This document shows positions 1 to 9,853 of a DNA stretch of 31,654 bases, piece after piece; position 1 is the first letter of the stretch, and each line of letters opens with the position of its first letter. Location of the stretch: assembly GCA_002396885.1 (NCBI GenBank), contig DGXY01000132.1:325-31978 (forward strand), read 5' to 3'. The stretch comes from Akkermansiaceae bacterium UBA5020 (lineage in GTDB: Bacteria > Verrucomicrobiota > Verrucomicrobiia > Verrucomicrobiales > DEV007). The notes beneath the pieces were generated by a model. It ran no database searches. It saw nothing but the letters and a program-made list of their open reading frames with translations, and was not told the origin of the DNA. The position numbers and the translations under genes were made by a program.

Positions 1-1124
<1,124 letters not shown>

Positions 1125-1190
1125 GACAAAAAGCAGGGGCTAAAGCGGAACTTGAAACAATGTTTGGGGGGGTGATCGAAGCGACGGAAA

Positions 1191-3971
1191 TCACTTGCTG
1201 AAGGCTTCCTCGAGGAGACGATACTGCTCCTTCTTGTGGATCGCCTTCGACCCGCTCGAGGGGCTCGAGGCGGTGTCGCGGCCGGCGTAGCGGACCCGCA
1301 ATTCCGAGATTTTCTGAAGTCGTGGGCCGACGAAGGTCCAAGCCCCCATGTTGAGAGGCTCCTCCTGACACCAGACCCACTTGGTCGCGTTCGGATAACG
1401 GGCCGCGATCTCAGCGACCCGATCGGCGTGGAAGGGATAGATCTGCTCGAGCCGGATGATGGCGGCATTGCCGATCTCGTGCTTGCGACGGTATTCGAGC
1501 AGGTCGTAGTAGACCTTGCCACTGCAGAAGATCAGTCGACTGATACGATCGGCCGCACCACGGTCCGCGGTCTCGTCGTCCATCACCTCCTGGAAATGGG
1601 TGCCCTCTCCGAATTCCTCAATGGAGGAAACACACTCGGCATGGGTCAAAAGACTCTTCGGCGTCATGATGACCAGGGGCTTGACGAAATCCCTCTTCAT
1701 CTGCCGCCGCAGAACGTGGAAGTATTGGGCCGGCGTGGTGAGGTTGCAAACCTGCATGTTGCATCCGGCGCAGAGTTGGAGAAAGCGTTCGAGACGGGCA
1801 CTGCTGTGCTCCGGCCCCTGCCCCTCGTAGCCGTGTGGCAGAAGCATCACGAGTTGGCTGGTGCGTCCCCACTTTGACTCGGAAGAAGCGATGAACTGGT
1901 CGATGATGACCTGGGCACCGTTCGCGAAGTCGCCAAACTGGGCCTCCCAAAGGACGAGCGCGTCGGGAGCGAGGAGAGAGTAGCCATATTCGAAACCCAA
2001 GACGGCGAACTCGGAGAGGTGGCTGTTGTAGACCCAGAGTTTGGCCTTCTGCCCGGGTTCGAGGTGGTTCAAGGGCGTGTAGCGCTGGCGGGTCTCGGGA
2101 TCATAGAGCACCGCGTGACGGTGACTAAAGGTCCCGCGACGACAGTCCTGCCCCGAGAGGCGGACGGCGATGCCTTCCTTTAGGAGCGTGCCGAAGGCGA
2201 GCGCCTCGCCGAAAGCCCAGTTGATCCCCTTCCCCGACTCGATCGCTTCCTTGCGCGGTTTGAGGAAACGGGCCTCGAGTTTCTGGTTCACCTTCACGGA
2301 TCCGCGCACTTCGGAGATCCGTCGTCCGATCGCGCGGACCGCATCGACCTCGAGGCCGGTCACACACGGCGTGTGGGAATACTCGGGTTGAGGCGGCTCG
2401 GCCGGCTCGGCGAGCGTGTGTCCCGTGCCAGACTCGTTCGCTGCCTCGAGTTCGGCCATCTCGCTGTCGAGCTTGGCCTGATATTCGTTTTCGATCGCAT
2501 TCGCCTCCTCCCGCGTGATTTCGCCGGATTCAATCAACTCACTTCGGAAGAGCGCGAGCGGTGTGTCGTGCTGGTTGATCTCGCGGTAGGTCTTGGGAAG
2601 GGTGAAGGCGGGCTCGTCACCCTCGTTATGGCCGTGGCGGCGGTAGCAAACGATGTCGATGACGACGTCGCGTCCGAATTGCTGCCGGAAATCGAGAGCC
2701 AACTCCGTGGCGTAAAGCACGTCCATGGGCGAATCGCCGTTCACATGGAAAACGGGAGCCTCGATCATCTTCGCGACGTCGGTGCAATAGACCGAAGAGC
2801 GTGCGTCCTTCGGCGTCGTTGTGAAACCGATCTGGTTGTTCACGACGAGGTGAATCGTGCCACCGGTGCGGTAGCCGAGGAGCTGTGACAGGTTCAAGGT
2901 CTCGGCGACACTCCCTTGTCCGGCGAAAGCGGCGTCGCCATGAATCAAGACCGGCACGACCTCGTCGCGATCCACGAAGGAGTCGCGGCGTTGCGCATCG
3001 CGGGCTCGCTGACGGGCACGCGCCTTGCCCTCGACCACCGGACTCACCGCCTCGAGGTGACTCGGGTTAGCCGCAAGCTGGATCTTCACCCATTTGCCGT
3101 TGACCTCGTGGTTTGACTCGAAACCGAGGTGGTATTTCACGTCACCGTCCCCGGCGACGAGGTTGGGCACGAAATTGTCCGAGAACTCGTAAAAGAGCAT
3201 CGTCAACGGCTTGCGCAGCAGGTTCGCGAGGACATTCAAGCGGCCCCGGTGAGCCATACCCGTGACCATCTCGGCGATGTCATACTCGGGAAACTTTTGC
3301 ACGAGCCCGTTCAGGGCGACCATGAGAGAATCGCCACCTTCCAGCGAGAAGCGCTTTTGCCCGACATACTTGCGGTGAAGAAAGCGCTCGAAAAGCTCCG
3401 CCTCGGCAAGGCACTTCAAGGCAAACTTTTTTTTCTCGACCGAAGGGGCCGGGCGATCAATGCGTGCCTCGATCCTCTTGATGAGCCAGCTCCGCACTTC
3501 CGGGGTCTGGATGTGCATCACCTCGTAGCCGATCTTGCCGCAATAGGTCCTACGGAGACGGTCCACCATCTCCCGGAGCTTCATGCCCCGGCCTTTTTCG
3601 TAAAGCTCCGTGGAGACTTCATCCTCCATCTGGGAAGGATCGAGGCCAAGATGCTCAAAGCTGAGAAGAGGCTGGACCGGCGCCACGGCATCGAGGGGAT
3701 CGAGCCATGCGGCGGTGTGTCCCAGGCTGCGAAAAGCATTCACGAGATTAATGACACGGGCATGGGTGGCCAGGTCAGATGCCGCCACCCCTTCCCGAGC
3801 CGTCGCCGCGGGCTGCCCCGATTTGGGGGGCGCCGGCTGGGCAAGTCCAAGTTCAAACCCCTCGAAAAACATGGCCCAATTCTGGTCCACGGAGAGAGGG
3901 TCGTTTTTCCATTCGGCGTACTTTTGGTCGATCAGATCGACATTCGCCCGGGAGGAAATGGTATGGCTCAT
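1191..3971 (-). CDS. sucA: 2-oxoglutarate dehydrogenase E1 component
   Basis: Thiamine-diphosphate-dependent decarboxylase that passes the succinyl group to the E2 lipoyl arm. The chosen start is the ATG at 3971 (MSHTISSRANVDLIDQKY), giving 926 residues, the usual family length; an upstream TTG at 3998 would add nine residues without support. The N-terminus shows the E1 signature (YAEWKNDPLSVDQNW). Further motifs are HRGRLNVLANLL (about 241-252), GDAAFAGQG (345-353), NNQIGFTT (378-385) and YRRHGHNEGDEP (about 443-454), which contribute to cofactor and substrate binding. About 186 bp separate it from folD upstream, enough for its own promoter, though I could not identify convincing -35/-10 boxes. 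The bases before the ATG carry no Shine-Dalgarno. Confidence 0.97.
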   Translation of the reverse strand: MSHTISSRANVDLIDQKYAEWKNDPLSVDQNWAMFFEGFELGLAQPAPPKSGQPAATAREGVAASDLATHARVINLVNAFRSLGHTAAWLDPLDAVAPVQPLLSFEHLGLDPSQMEDEVSTELYEKGRGMKLREMVDRLRRTYCGKIGYEVMHIQTPEVRSWLIKRIEARIDRPAPSVEKKKFALKCLAEAELFERFLHRKYVGQKRFSLEGGDSLMVALNGLVQKFPEYDIAEMVTGMAHRGRLNVLANLLRKPLTMLFYEFSDNFVPNLVAGDGDVKYHLGFESNHEVNGKWVKIQLAANPSHLEAVSPVVEGKARARQRARDAQRRDSFVDRDEVVPVLIHGDAAFAGQGSVAETLNLSQLLGYRTGGTIHLVVNNQIGFTTTPKDARSSVYCTDVAKMIEAPVFHVNGDSPMDVLYATELALDFRQQFGRDVVIDIVCYRRHGHNEGDEPAFTLPKTYREINQHDTPLALFRSELIESGEITREEANAIENEYQAKLDSEMAELEAANESGTGHTLAEPAEPPQPEYSHTPCVTGLEVDAVRAIGRRISEVRGSVKVNQKLEARFLKPRKEAIESGKGINWAFGEALAFGTLLKEGIAVRLSGQDCRRGTFSHRHAVLYDPETRQRYTPLNHLEPGQKAKLWVYNSHLSEFAVLGFEYGYSLLAPDALVLWEAQFGDFANGAQVIIDQFIASSESKWGRTSQLVMLLPHGYEGQGPEHSSARLERFLQLCAGCNMQVCNLTTPAQYFHVLRRQMKRDFVKPLVIMTPKSLLTHAECVSSIEEFGEGTHFQEVMDDETADRGAADRISRLIFCSGKVYYDLLEYRRKHEIGNAAIIRLEQIYPFHADRVAEIAARYPNATKWVWCQEEPLNMGAWTFVGPRLQKISELRVRYAGRDTASSPSSGSKAIHKKEQYRLLEEAFSK

Positions 3972-4157
3972 CGAATTACGGGGGAGGTCTGGCGGCAAGA
4001 GGGAAAGAGTCGCTTCAAAAAGGCCTGCTTGCTAGGGAAAATTCCCCGATTTGCCGTGGAAATTGCGGCAAAAGCAGCCTGTCGAACGGATTACGGCTTC
4101 GAAGTTGTCACTGAACGATTGATTTGTGGCGATTCAAGCCGCATCTGCCCCCCTCTC

Positions 4158-5039
4158 TCACCTTCCCGCCTGCATCCGGCAGGCGCGGATCGTGTTGGCC
4201 ATGAGCATGGCGATGGTCATCTTCCCGACGCCTCCAGGGACCGGCGTGATCGCCTCGCATTTCTCCGCGACCGCCTCGAAATCAACATCTCCGACGAGCC
4301 GACTGCCAGTCTTGGTGCTCGCATCTTCGATCCGGTTGATGCCCACGTCGATGACGACGGCCCCTTCCTTGACGTGATCGGCCCCGATGAAGCGCGGGAT
4401 CCCGATCGCGGCGACGAGGATGTCGGCCTGCCGGGTGATCGAGGGCAGATCCTGCGTCCGGGAATGCGCCACGGTGACGGTGGCATTCGCGCCTTTCCCC
4501 TTCCCCATCATGAGGAGCGCGAGACTTTTGCCGACGAGGAGGCTGCGACCGACGATGACGACGTGCTTTCCGGCGGTCTCGATCCCGCTCTCGATGAGCA
4601 TGCGCTGGCAACCGGCGGGAGTGCAGGGAGCGAAACCGGTCGAATCATCCATCGCCAGCTTGCCGAGGTTCACCGGGTGAAGACCATCGACGTCCTTCGC
4701 GGGATCGATGCGGCGGATGACCTCGTCGGTGTCGAGATGTCTCGGCAGGGGCATTTGCACGAGGATGCCGTGGATCTCCGGCTTGGCATTGAGCTCATCA
4801 ATGACCGCGAGCAGCTCCGCCTGACTGATCGTCGCGGGCTTCTCGATCTTCTCGGAGTGCATCCCCAGCTCCTGGCACTTGCGGTCTTTCGACCCGACAT
4901 AGGCTTTTGAGGCGGGATCTTCCCCGACGAGGACGACGGCGAGGCCCGGAAGATGGCCGGCGGCTTTGAGTTCTTCGAATGAGGCGAGGCACTCCGCGTA
5001 AACGGCCTCGGCAATGGGGTCTCCTTTAATCAACTTCAT
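4158..5039 (-). CDS. folD: Bifunctional methylenetetrahydrofolate dehydrogenase/cyclohydrolase
   Basis: Cytosolic enzyme that interconverts 5,10-methylene-, 5,10-methenyl- and 10-formyl-tetrahydrofolate with NADP. The protein has 293 residues, normal for FolD. Visible motifs are YVGSKDRKC (Y47, catalytic K51), GILVQMPLP (91-99), PAKDVDGLHPVNLG (113-126, folate-site Asp), the Rossmann segment VVIVGRSLLVGKS (160-172) and the C-terminal signature PVPGGVGKMT (266-275). Its start overlaps the end of the DUF374 gene by 14 bases, so the two are probably translationally coupled in an operon with xylB. No clear terminator follows it before sucA. Confidence 0.96.
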   Translation of the reverse strand: MKLIKGDPIAEAVYAECLASFEELKAAGHLPGLAVVLVGEDPASKAYVGSKDRKCQELGMHSEKIEKPATISQAELLAVIDELNAKPEIHGILVQMPLPRHLDTDEVIRRIDPAKDVDGLHPVNLGKLAMDDSTGFAPCTPAGCQRMLIESGIETAGKHVVIVGRSLLVGKSLALLMMGKGKGANATVTVAHSRTQDLPSITRQADILVAAIGIPRFIGADHVKEGAVVIDVGINRIEDASTKTGSRLVGDVDFEAVAEKCEAITPVPGGVGKMTIAMLMANTIRACRMQAGR

Positions 5040-5703
5040 GGGCGGGATTCATCAGGGTTTCGAGGCGGATACGCTCGTTTTCAAAGGCCGTGTCGTCGAG
5101 TCCGGAAGCGACCTCGGCGCAGGGCCCCAAAAAGACCTCGACGGTGGTGAAGGGTTTCGGCACGCGGAACCGGTCCCAGCTTTTTTGGAAACACCAGTAA
5201 CTCCCGTATTCAACGCGGACAGGCAGGACGAGCGCGCCGGTGACCTCGGCGAGTTTCGCGACTCCCGGCCCCATCCGGTAGCGCGGTCCCCTGGGTCCGT
5301 CGGGCACGATCGCGACATCGTAGCCGTCGCGGATCCAATCGATCAAACCGAGGAGGGCCGAGGTCCCCTTGCGCGAGGACGACCCCCGCACCGCCTCGCA
5401 GCCAAAGCGCGCCACGATCGCCGCGATCACCTCGCCGTCCTTGCTCGCGCTCGTCAGGACCGCCCCCTTGCGGATGCTGAGGTACTTTTGATAGAGCGTC
5501 GGCAGCACGAAGATCCGGTTGTGCCAGAAGGTCCAGATCATGGGGCGCGACGGAGGATTTTGGACGATTCCGTCAGGATCGTGGAGCCTCCATCGCAGCG
5601 TGAGCGAGAGCAGCCGGATCAGACACGCCCCGGCCCAGCCGATGCGGCGCGCCTTGGGCGGGAGCTTGCGGATCGATCCCTCTTTCTCAGGCAGCTCGGC
5701 CAT
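5026..5703 (-). CDS. DUF374-family lysophospholipid-acyltransferase-like protein
   Basis: The 225-residue protein matches the DUF374 branch of glycerolipid/lipid A acyltransferases. A hydrophobic segment at about 22-38 (WAGACLIRLLSLTL) would anchor it to the inner membrane. Family landmarks are FWHNRIF with the putative catalytic H61, SASKDGE (86-91), RGSSSRKG (106-113), and VPDGPRGPRYRMGPG (133-147), the conserved acceptor-binding block. In Gram-negative bacteria such proteins are thought to acylate lipid A or other envelope lipids; the acceptor here cannot be read from sequence. It starts 12 bp after xylB and overlaps folD by 14 bp, so it is the middle gene of a three-gene run with no obvious shared pathway. 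Confidence 0.85.
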   Translation of the reverse strand: MAELPEKEGSIRKLPPKARRIGWAGACLIRLLSLTLRWRLHDPDGIVQNPPSRPMIWTFWHNRIFVLPTLYQKYLSIRKGAVLTSASKDGEVIAAIVARFGCEAVRGSSSRKGTSALLGLIDWIRDGYDVAIVPDGPRGPRYRMGPGVAKLAEVTGALVLPVRVEYGSYWCFQKSWDRFRVPKPFTTVEVFLGPCAEVASGLDDTAFENERIRLETLMNPAHEVD

Positions 5704-5715
5704 CGTCGGTGGGGA

Positions 5716-7200
5716 TCAGAGCCAACCCTTTTCGCGAAGCAGCATCGTGAGTTCGACCTGGCGATCGAGCTTTTCGCGGTAGAGTCCAACCCGGTCGGGT
5801 GCGGGAGTGCACCGGGTCGACTCATCGAGCGCCACGAGTCGGGTGGAAAGGGTTTCGTAGCTCCCCTGCCCGTCGGCATGCGCCGCCTGGATCGCCCCGC
5901 CGAGTCCCGCGCCCTCGGCCGTGGCGAGGGCGACGACGGGGACTCCAAAGACATCGGCCGAGATCTGCCGCCAGATCGCGCTTTTGCTACCGCCGCCGGT
6001 GAGGCGGATCTCACTGGGAGAAAGGCCGAGCTCGGCAAAACGCCGAAGTCCGTAGCCCAGCCCGAGGGTCGCGCCCTCCATCGCCGCGCGGGCGAGGTGA
6101 GCGGGACTGGCCGAAGTCGATCCGAGTCCATGGAGCACGCCCGAACCCTTGGGCAGGTTCGGGGTGCGTTCGCCGTTGAGATAGGGCAGGAAGGAAACGC
6201 CCTCGGCTCCGGCGGGAACCGAGGCGACCTGGCGCTCAAGTTCCGCCAGATCCCACCCGAACCACGAACGGACCTGCTCGGTCACGACCGTCACGTTCAT
6301 CGTGCAGACGAGAGGCAGCCAGCGGTCGGTGCTGTCACAGAAGGCCGCGACCTCACCCGCGGGATCGATGATGGGCGATTCCGAACAGGCGTAGAGCGTT
6401 CCCGAGGTGCCGAAGCTCGCGGTGACGACACCGCCCCCGAGATTGCCCGTGCCGATCGCGCCCATCATGTTGTCGCCGCCACCGGCGCTAACGATGACGG
6501 CGGGAGAAAGGCCCCATTCGGAAGCGAGTTCGGGGAGGATCGTGCCATGGACCGAATTGGACGATCCCAGTTCCGGCAACATCGCCTCGACCGAGGGATC
6601 AACGAAGGCGGTCAGGTCCCAGTCCCATTCGCGGGTGCGCACGTTGAGAATGCCGGTGCCGGAAGCGTCGCCGTATTCCATCCGTTTTACCCCGGTGAGG
6701 CGGAAATTGAGGTAATCGTGCGGCAAAAGGATCGTCCGGGTGCGTCGAAAATGATCGGACTCGTTCTGCTTGAGCCAGAGAAGCTTCGGAATCGTGTAGC
6801 CCGGCAGCATCGTATTGCCCGCCTTGGCGATGAGCCCGGCGGTGCCGCCGAAGGCCGCCTCGAATTGGGCGCATTGTTCCGCCGTCGATGTGTCGCACCA
6901 AAGTTTCGCGGGGCGGATCACCGCGTCGTTTTCGTCGAGGACGACGAGCCCGTGCTGCTGTCCGCTCACACCGATGCCACGCACTTCACTGCGGCGATCG
7001 CCGAGCTGCGCCAGGCAAGCCGAGACAGTCGCCTTCGTCGCCGCAAACCAGTCTTCGGGATGTTGCTCGAGGTGGCCGGCGGGCAGACCGGAAATGAGAT
7101 CGTAGGCCTGCGAGGCATGCGCCACGATTTCTCCCGTGGCGAGGTCAAGGACCACCGTTTTGGTGCTCTGGGTGCCGCTGTCGATTCCAAGGTAAAGCAT
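5716..7200 (-). CDS. xylB: Xylulokinase (FGGY carbohydrate kinase)
   Basis: ATP-dependent phosphorylation of D-xylulose to xylulose 5-phosphate, which feeds the pentose phosphate pathway. The 494 residues match the family length. Motifs are YLGIDSGTQSTK (3-14, phosphate loop of the ASKHA fold), SGQQHG (79-84, xylulose site), the catalytic base in GGGDNMMGAIG (D243), FGTSGTLYA (about 265-273) and the adenosine motif LTGGGSKSAIWRQI. The xylulokinase-type SGQQHG and QHPEDW motifs favour xylB over glycerol or gluconate kinases. It is the first gene of the xylB-DUF374-folD run and begins 50 bp after the terminator of the preceding gene. No xylose isomerase or transporter is in the window. Confidence 0.92.
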   Translation of the reverse strand: MLYLGIDSGTQSTKTVVLDLATGEIVAHASQAYDLISGLPAGHLEQHPEDWFAATKATVSACLAQLGDRRSEVRGIGVSGQQHGLVVLDENDAVIRPAKLWCDTSTAEQCAQFEAAFGGTAGLIAKAGNTMLPGYTIPKLLWLKQNESDHFRRTRTILLPHDYLNFRLTGVKRMEYGDASGTGILNVRTREWDWDLTAFVDPSVEAMLPELGSSNSVHGTILPELASEWGLSPAVIVSAGGGDNMMGAIGTGNLGGGVVTASFGTSGTLYACSESPIIDPAGEVAAFCDSTDRWLPLVCTMNVTVVTEQVRSWFGWDLAELERQVASVPAGAEGVSFLPYLNGERTPNLPKGSGVLHGLGSTSASPAHLARAAMEGATLGLGYGLRRFAELGLSPSEIRLTGGGSKSAIWRQISADVFGVPVVALATAEGAGLGGAIQAAHADGQGSYETLSTRLVALDESTRCTPAPDRVGLYREKLDRQVELTMLLREKGWL

Positions 7201-7250
7201 GGGAATCGCTAGCGGTGAATCGATGCGGAATCAAGCGGGCAATGGACGCG

Positions 7251-7280
7251 AAAAAAGGGCACCGGTCGACCGGTGCCCTT
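7251..7280 (-). terminator. Rho-independent terminator made of a perfect 26-bp palindrome
   Basis: Bases 7255-7280 form a perfect 26-bp palindrome centred on TCGA. Read on the minus strand it is followed at once by six T residues (7256-7251, the last two stem pairs included). It lies 26 bp after the stop of the secreted repeat protein and separates that gene from xylB. The plus-strand side has no T tract, so it works in one direction only. Confidence 0.85.
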
Positions 7281-7306
7281 GGTGGAGAAGCTTGGCGGAA
7301 TTCCGT

Positions 7307-8926
7307 TCACTTCGCCACGACCTTCGCCTTCACTAGATCGATCGAGGCGGGTTCGAAACCGGAGAGGCCTCTCAGCTTGATCGTCCTCGTGGGGCGAGCC
7401 GTCGCGCTCTTGTAAGCGGTGCGCCCTTCGAAGCGGATGATTTCACCGGGCAGGACCTCATCGGCCACCACCGCGCCGGTTTTCACCTCCGCGGTGACGT
7501 TCGTTTTGCCACCGGTCGTGCGGAAGAAGGCCGTGTTGAGAGGCCCGGCGGTGCCAATTCCCTCCAAGCGGATTCCGTCGAGCGAATGTCCTGCATTCTC
7601 GGCGGCAAGGAAGAATTTGCGTTCCGTTGTTCCCGTCAGATTGAGCTTGATGCCCTGGCCCGCGCCATTGGCGTTTTGCACCCCGCGTCCTTTCAGCGTC
7701 GTGAAGGTCTTTTTCGTGCCGATGCTAAGATCGGGACCGAAGTCGGGGTCGGTGTCGTAGATGACAAAGACGTGGTCGTTATCTTGAAAGATGCCGGTGT
7801 TCTCACCAGCCGCTTGCGCGTCCGTGATCACCACTGAGACGCGGAGTGTGTTATCGTCCACGACGACCACCCCGGCATTCATGACCTCGTCATTAACACC
7901 AGAGGAGCGGACGAAGGCCTGCGCCACAAATCGCGAGTCGGCGGCACCGGCGAACGCACCTGGCGAAACGAGATCGTGCACAAAAATCCCAACCGCCGGA
8001 TTCGAGGTAGTCAACGTTCCTTCGCCAAAGCGGATGGCCGCGCCGTCCAAGAGACCGGAACTTTCGACCGCCGCCGCTGCGAGGACAAGACGCGAAGCGG
8101 AGTCTCCCGCGGTTTCGGTCCCGGTCAATCGATAGATCGCAAAGGTGAACGGTTCGTTCGAGGGAACCGCAACATTGCCCGCGACGGCTTGCTGGACATC
8201 GTCGGAGAAGACTTTAAAGAGAACCGTGTCGTCGCTCACGACGGAATCGGGACCTCCCCGAACGGTTTCGTCATCAATTCCCTCGTTCCCGAAGGGGCAA
8301 AGAATGAGAACATAGTCGTCAGTCTCATCGCCCACGAAAGCATCGGCTTTTGTCAGGTTGATGGCATATTCGCCTGTGCCCGTTTGGGAAGTGGTGAGCA
8401 CCACGCCATCAACACCGAATCCGGAATTCAAGACGCCCCCGGAGGAAACGTTGCCGACACCGACCAGGAAACGCGACTCGCCGTCCATCGCCACGTTTCC
8501 GGCAGGCACCTTGCGGATCAGAAAGTAAAAAGGAGTGTCCTGGACCACCGCCAGATTGGGACTCGTTTCATCCTCCGGATCGGTGGTCGTAATGCTCACC
8601 GTGAGAACGTCGTCACTCACGACGGTCGCCCGGCCATAAGCGAGGTTGTCATCGCTGACCAAGGACCGCACCGTCGCTTCAATGGTGAAATCATCGAGGA
8701 CAGCGCCGGCAAAGGCTCCCGGAGCCGTGACCGTGACTTCGAACTTGCCTTGACCCGTCCGGGAAGTGGCCACGACTCCCGCAACCGAATTGGCGGATTT
8801 GACGAGAGCGCCGTTGGAGGCGACCACCCCGAGGGCGACGACCGAGTCATCGGCTCGGGCTGATGTGAGGGAAGCGATCGCGAGCAGGCTCGCAAACACG
8901 CCATGAATGAGGAGATGGTTTTTCAT
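7307..8926 (-). CDS. Secreted protein with three tandem repeats, function unknown
   Basis: A 539-residue protein with a Sec signal peptide (MKNHLLIHGVFASLLAIASL, cleavage probably near SARA-DD at 25-26). The mature part consists of three diverged repeats of about 115 residues (27-140, 150-267, 277-391). Each begins with a hydrophobic strand and an S-x-G-x-L turn, contains a T-S-x-x-G block, an Asp/Val-rich VVxDDxLxVS strand and ends in an aromatic strand (PFYFLIRKV, PFTFAIYRL, HVFVIYDTD). A basic C-terminal region (about 409-539) differs from the repeats. The strand-rich, charge-alternating pattern suggests an extracellular or cell-surface beta protein. I recognise no family. It is a single-gene unit between two terminators, directly downstream of a two-component system that may control it (inference). 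Confidence 0.75.
   Translation of the reverse strand: MKNHLLIHGVFASLLAIASLTSARADDSVVALGVVASNGALVKSANSVAGVVATSRTGQGKFEVTVTAPGAFAGAVLDDFTIEATVRSLVSDDNLAYGRATVVSDDVLTVSITTTDPEDETSPNLAVVQDTPFYFLIRKVPAGNVAMDGESRFLVGVGNVSSGGVLNSGFGVDGVVLTTSQTGTGEYAINLTKADAFVGDETDDYVLILCPFGNEGIDDETVRGGPDSVVSDDTVLFKVFSDDVQQAVAGNVAVPSNEPFTFAIYRLTGTETAGDSASRLVLAAAAVESSGLLDGAAIRFGEGTLTTSNPAVGIFVHDLVSPGAFAGAADSRFVAQAFVRSSGVNDEVMNAGVVVVDDNTLRVSVVITDAQAAGENTGIFQDNDHVFVIYDTDPDFGPDLSIGTKKTFTTLKGRGVQNANGAGQGIKLNLTGTTERKFFLAAENAGHSLDGIRLEGIGTAGPLNTAFFRTTGGKTNVTAEVKTGAVVADEVLPGEIIRFEGRTAYKSATARPTRTIKLRGLSGFEPASIDLVKAKVVAK
7754..8848 (-). repeat. Three tandem protein-level repeats of about 115 codons
   Basis: Coding repeats inside the secreted protein: unit 1 spans 8848-8507, unit 2 8479-8126, unit 3 8098-7754. 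Units 1 and 3 share PGAFAG, a VRS element and a VxDDxLxVS strand at matching places. Unit 2 keeps the TSQTGTG and VVSDD elements but is more diverged. The nucleotide sequences have drifted, so this is an old domain duplication, not a recent one. Confidence 0.65.
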
Positions 8927-9048
8927 GATTTGTCAGTGTGGTTGATTTCCTTTCACGAAGCCGGTCCCGCGCGGAATTGGCTTTTTGAGGCTGACGCACC
9001 ATCTCTGGGACGTATGCATTCAATCTGAAATCATCCCGCCAAGACACG

Positions 9049-9080
9049 AAAAAACCCGCGAGGACGAATCCATCGCGGGT
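9049..9080 (-). terminator. Rho-independent terminator of the response regulator gene
   Basis: An 8-bp perfect stem (9054-9061 with 9073-9080) with an 11-base loop is followed on the minus strand by a run of six T residues (9054-9049). It starts 26 bp beyond the stop codon of the response regulator gene. Confidence 0.85.
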
Positions 9081-9106
9081 CTTGCCATCAACCAATGTGA
9101 TGAACC

Positions 9107-9790
9107 TCACGTCTTCGGCAACAGCCCTTCCTTAAGCGCCTTCGCCACCGCGCCCGTCATCGTGTTGACGTGCAGTTTGCTGTAGATGCCGCGGATGTGC
9201 TTGTCGACGGTGTGGAAGCTGAGATCGAGTTGGTCGGCGATCTCCTTCTTCGTGAGACCCTCGACCATCTGCTCGAGCACCTCTTTCTCCCGCTCGGTGA
9301 GACCGTAGTCGCGGCTCTGGGGAGCGAGTTCGCTGAACATGTCGAGAACGCGGCGGGCGATGAGCGCGTTAATCGGCGCACCACCGGCGAGGATCTCGCG
9401 GATCGCATCCGGGATCTCGCCCATGCTCGAAGTCTTGAGCAGGTAGCCGGACGCCCCGGCGCAGATCGCGTTGAAGACCTTTTCGTTGTCGTCGAAGACG
9501 GAGAAAACGAGAATCTCAATTTCGGGGAGCGCCGTCTTGATCCGGCGGATCCCTTCGATCCCGCTCATGCCGGGGAGGCCGATGTCAAAAAGCATCACAT
9601 CGGGACGCTCGCCGGCGACGAGGGCCTCGATCGCATCCTCGCAGCGCTCGTATTGGTGGACACACCTCATGTCCTTCTGACGATCGAGGACGCGGGCAAC
9701 GGTGCGACGCAGGGTTTCGTTGTCTTCCACCATCCAGACTCTCGTCGGGGCCTTGTTGGATGCCTCCTCGCTCTGCCGTTCCTCGCTCAT
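9107..9790 (-). CDS. NarL/FixJ-type response regulator with LuxR HTH
   Basis: A 227-residue DNA-binding response regulator. The receiver domain (about 16-135) has the acidic pair E22/D23, the phosphoacceptor D69 in VMLFDIGLPGMSG, and K119 in GYLLKTSS. The C-terminal LuxR-type HTH (about 160-225) has LTEREKEVLEQMVEGLTKKE and the recognition-helix region SFHTVDKHIRGIYSKL. It probably activates or represses genes when phosphorylated by the kinase encoded 63 bp upstream. Its own transcription ends at the hairpin at 9049-9080. The targets are unknown; the adjacent secreted repeat-protein gene is a reasonable candidate. Confidence 0.93.
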   Translation of the reverse strand: MSEERQSEEASNKAPTRVWMVEDNETLRRTVARVLDRQKDMRCVHQYERCEDAIEALVAGERPDVMLFDIGLPGMSGIEGIRRIKTALPEIEILVFSVFDDNEKVFNAICAGASGYLLKTSSMGEIPDAIREILAGGAPINALIARRVLDMFSELAPQSRDYGLTEREKEVLEQMVEGLTKKEIADQLDLSFHTVDKHIRGIYSKLHVNTMTGAVAKALKEGLLPKT

Positions 9791-9853
9791 AGTATGATAT
9801 TGTCTTTAGTTTGACCGGGATAAACGTCTTTGCATCCGAAAATTCTGGCTCGA

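Noticed and set aside
3972..4157. Possible hairpin (TTGCCG...CGGCAA) in the sucA leader as riboswitch or terminator
   Set aside because: Stem of only 6 bp with a 9-base loop and no T tract or conserved riboswitch core.
3129..4910. Plus-strand open frame of about 590 codons opposite sucA and folD
   Set aside because: It spans two certain genes and the gap between them, and its protein is a low-complexity mirror of them.
5014..7212. Long plus-strand open frame of about 730 codons opposite xylB and the acyltransferase gene
   Set aside because: The minus strand here holds well-recognised proteins. The plus frame is an antisense shadow rich in Arg, Asp and Gly with no domain, as expected in GC-rich DNA.
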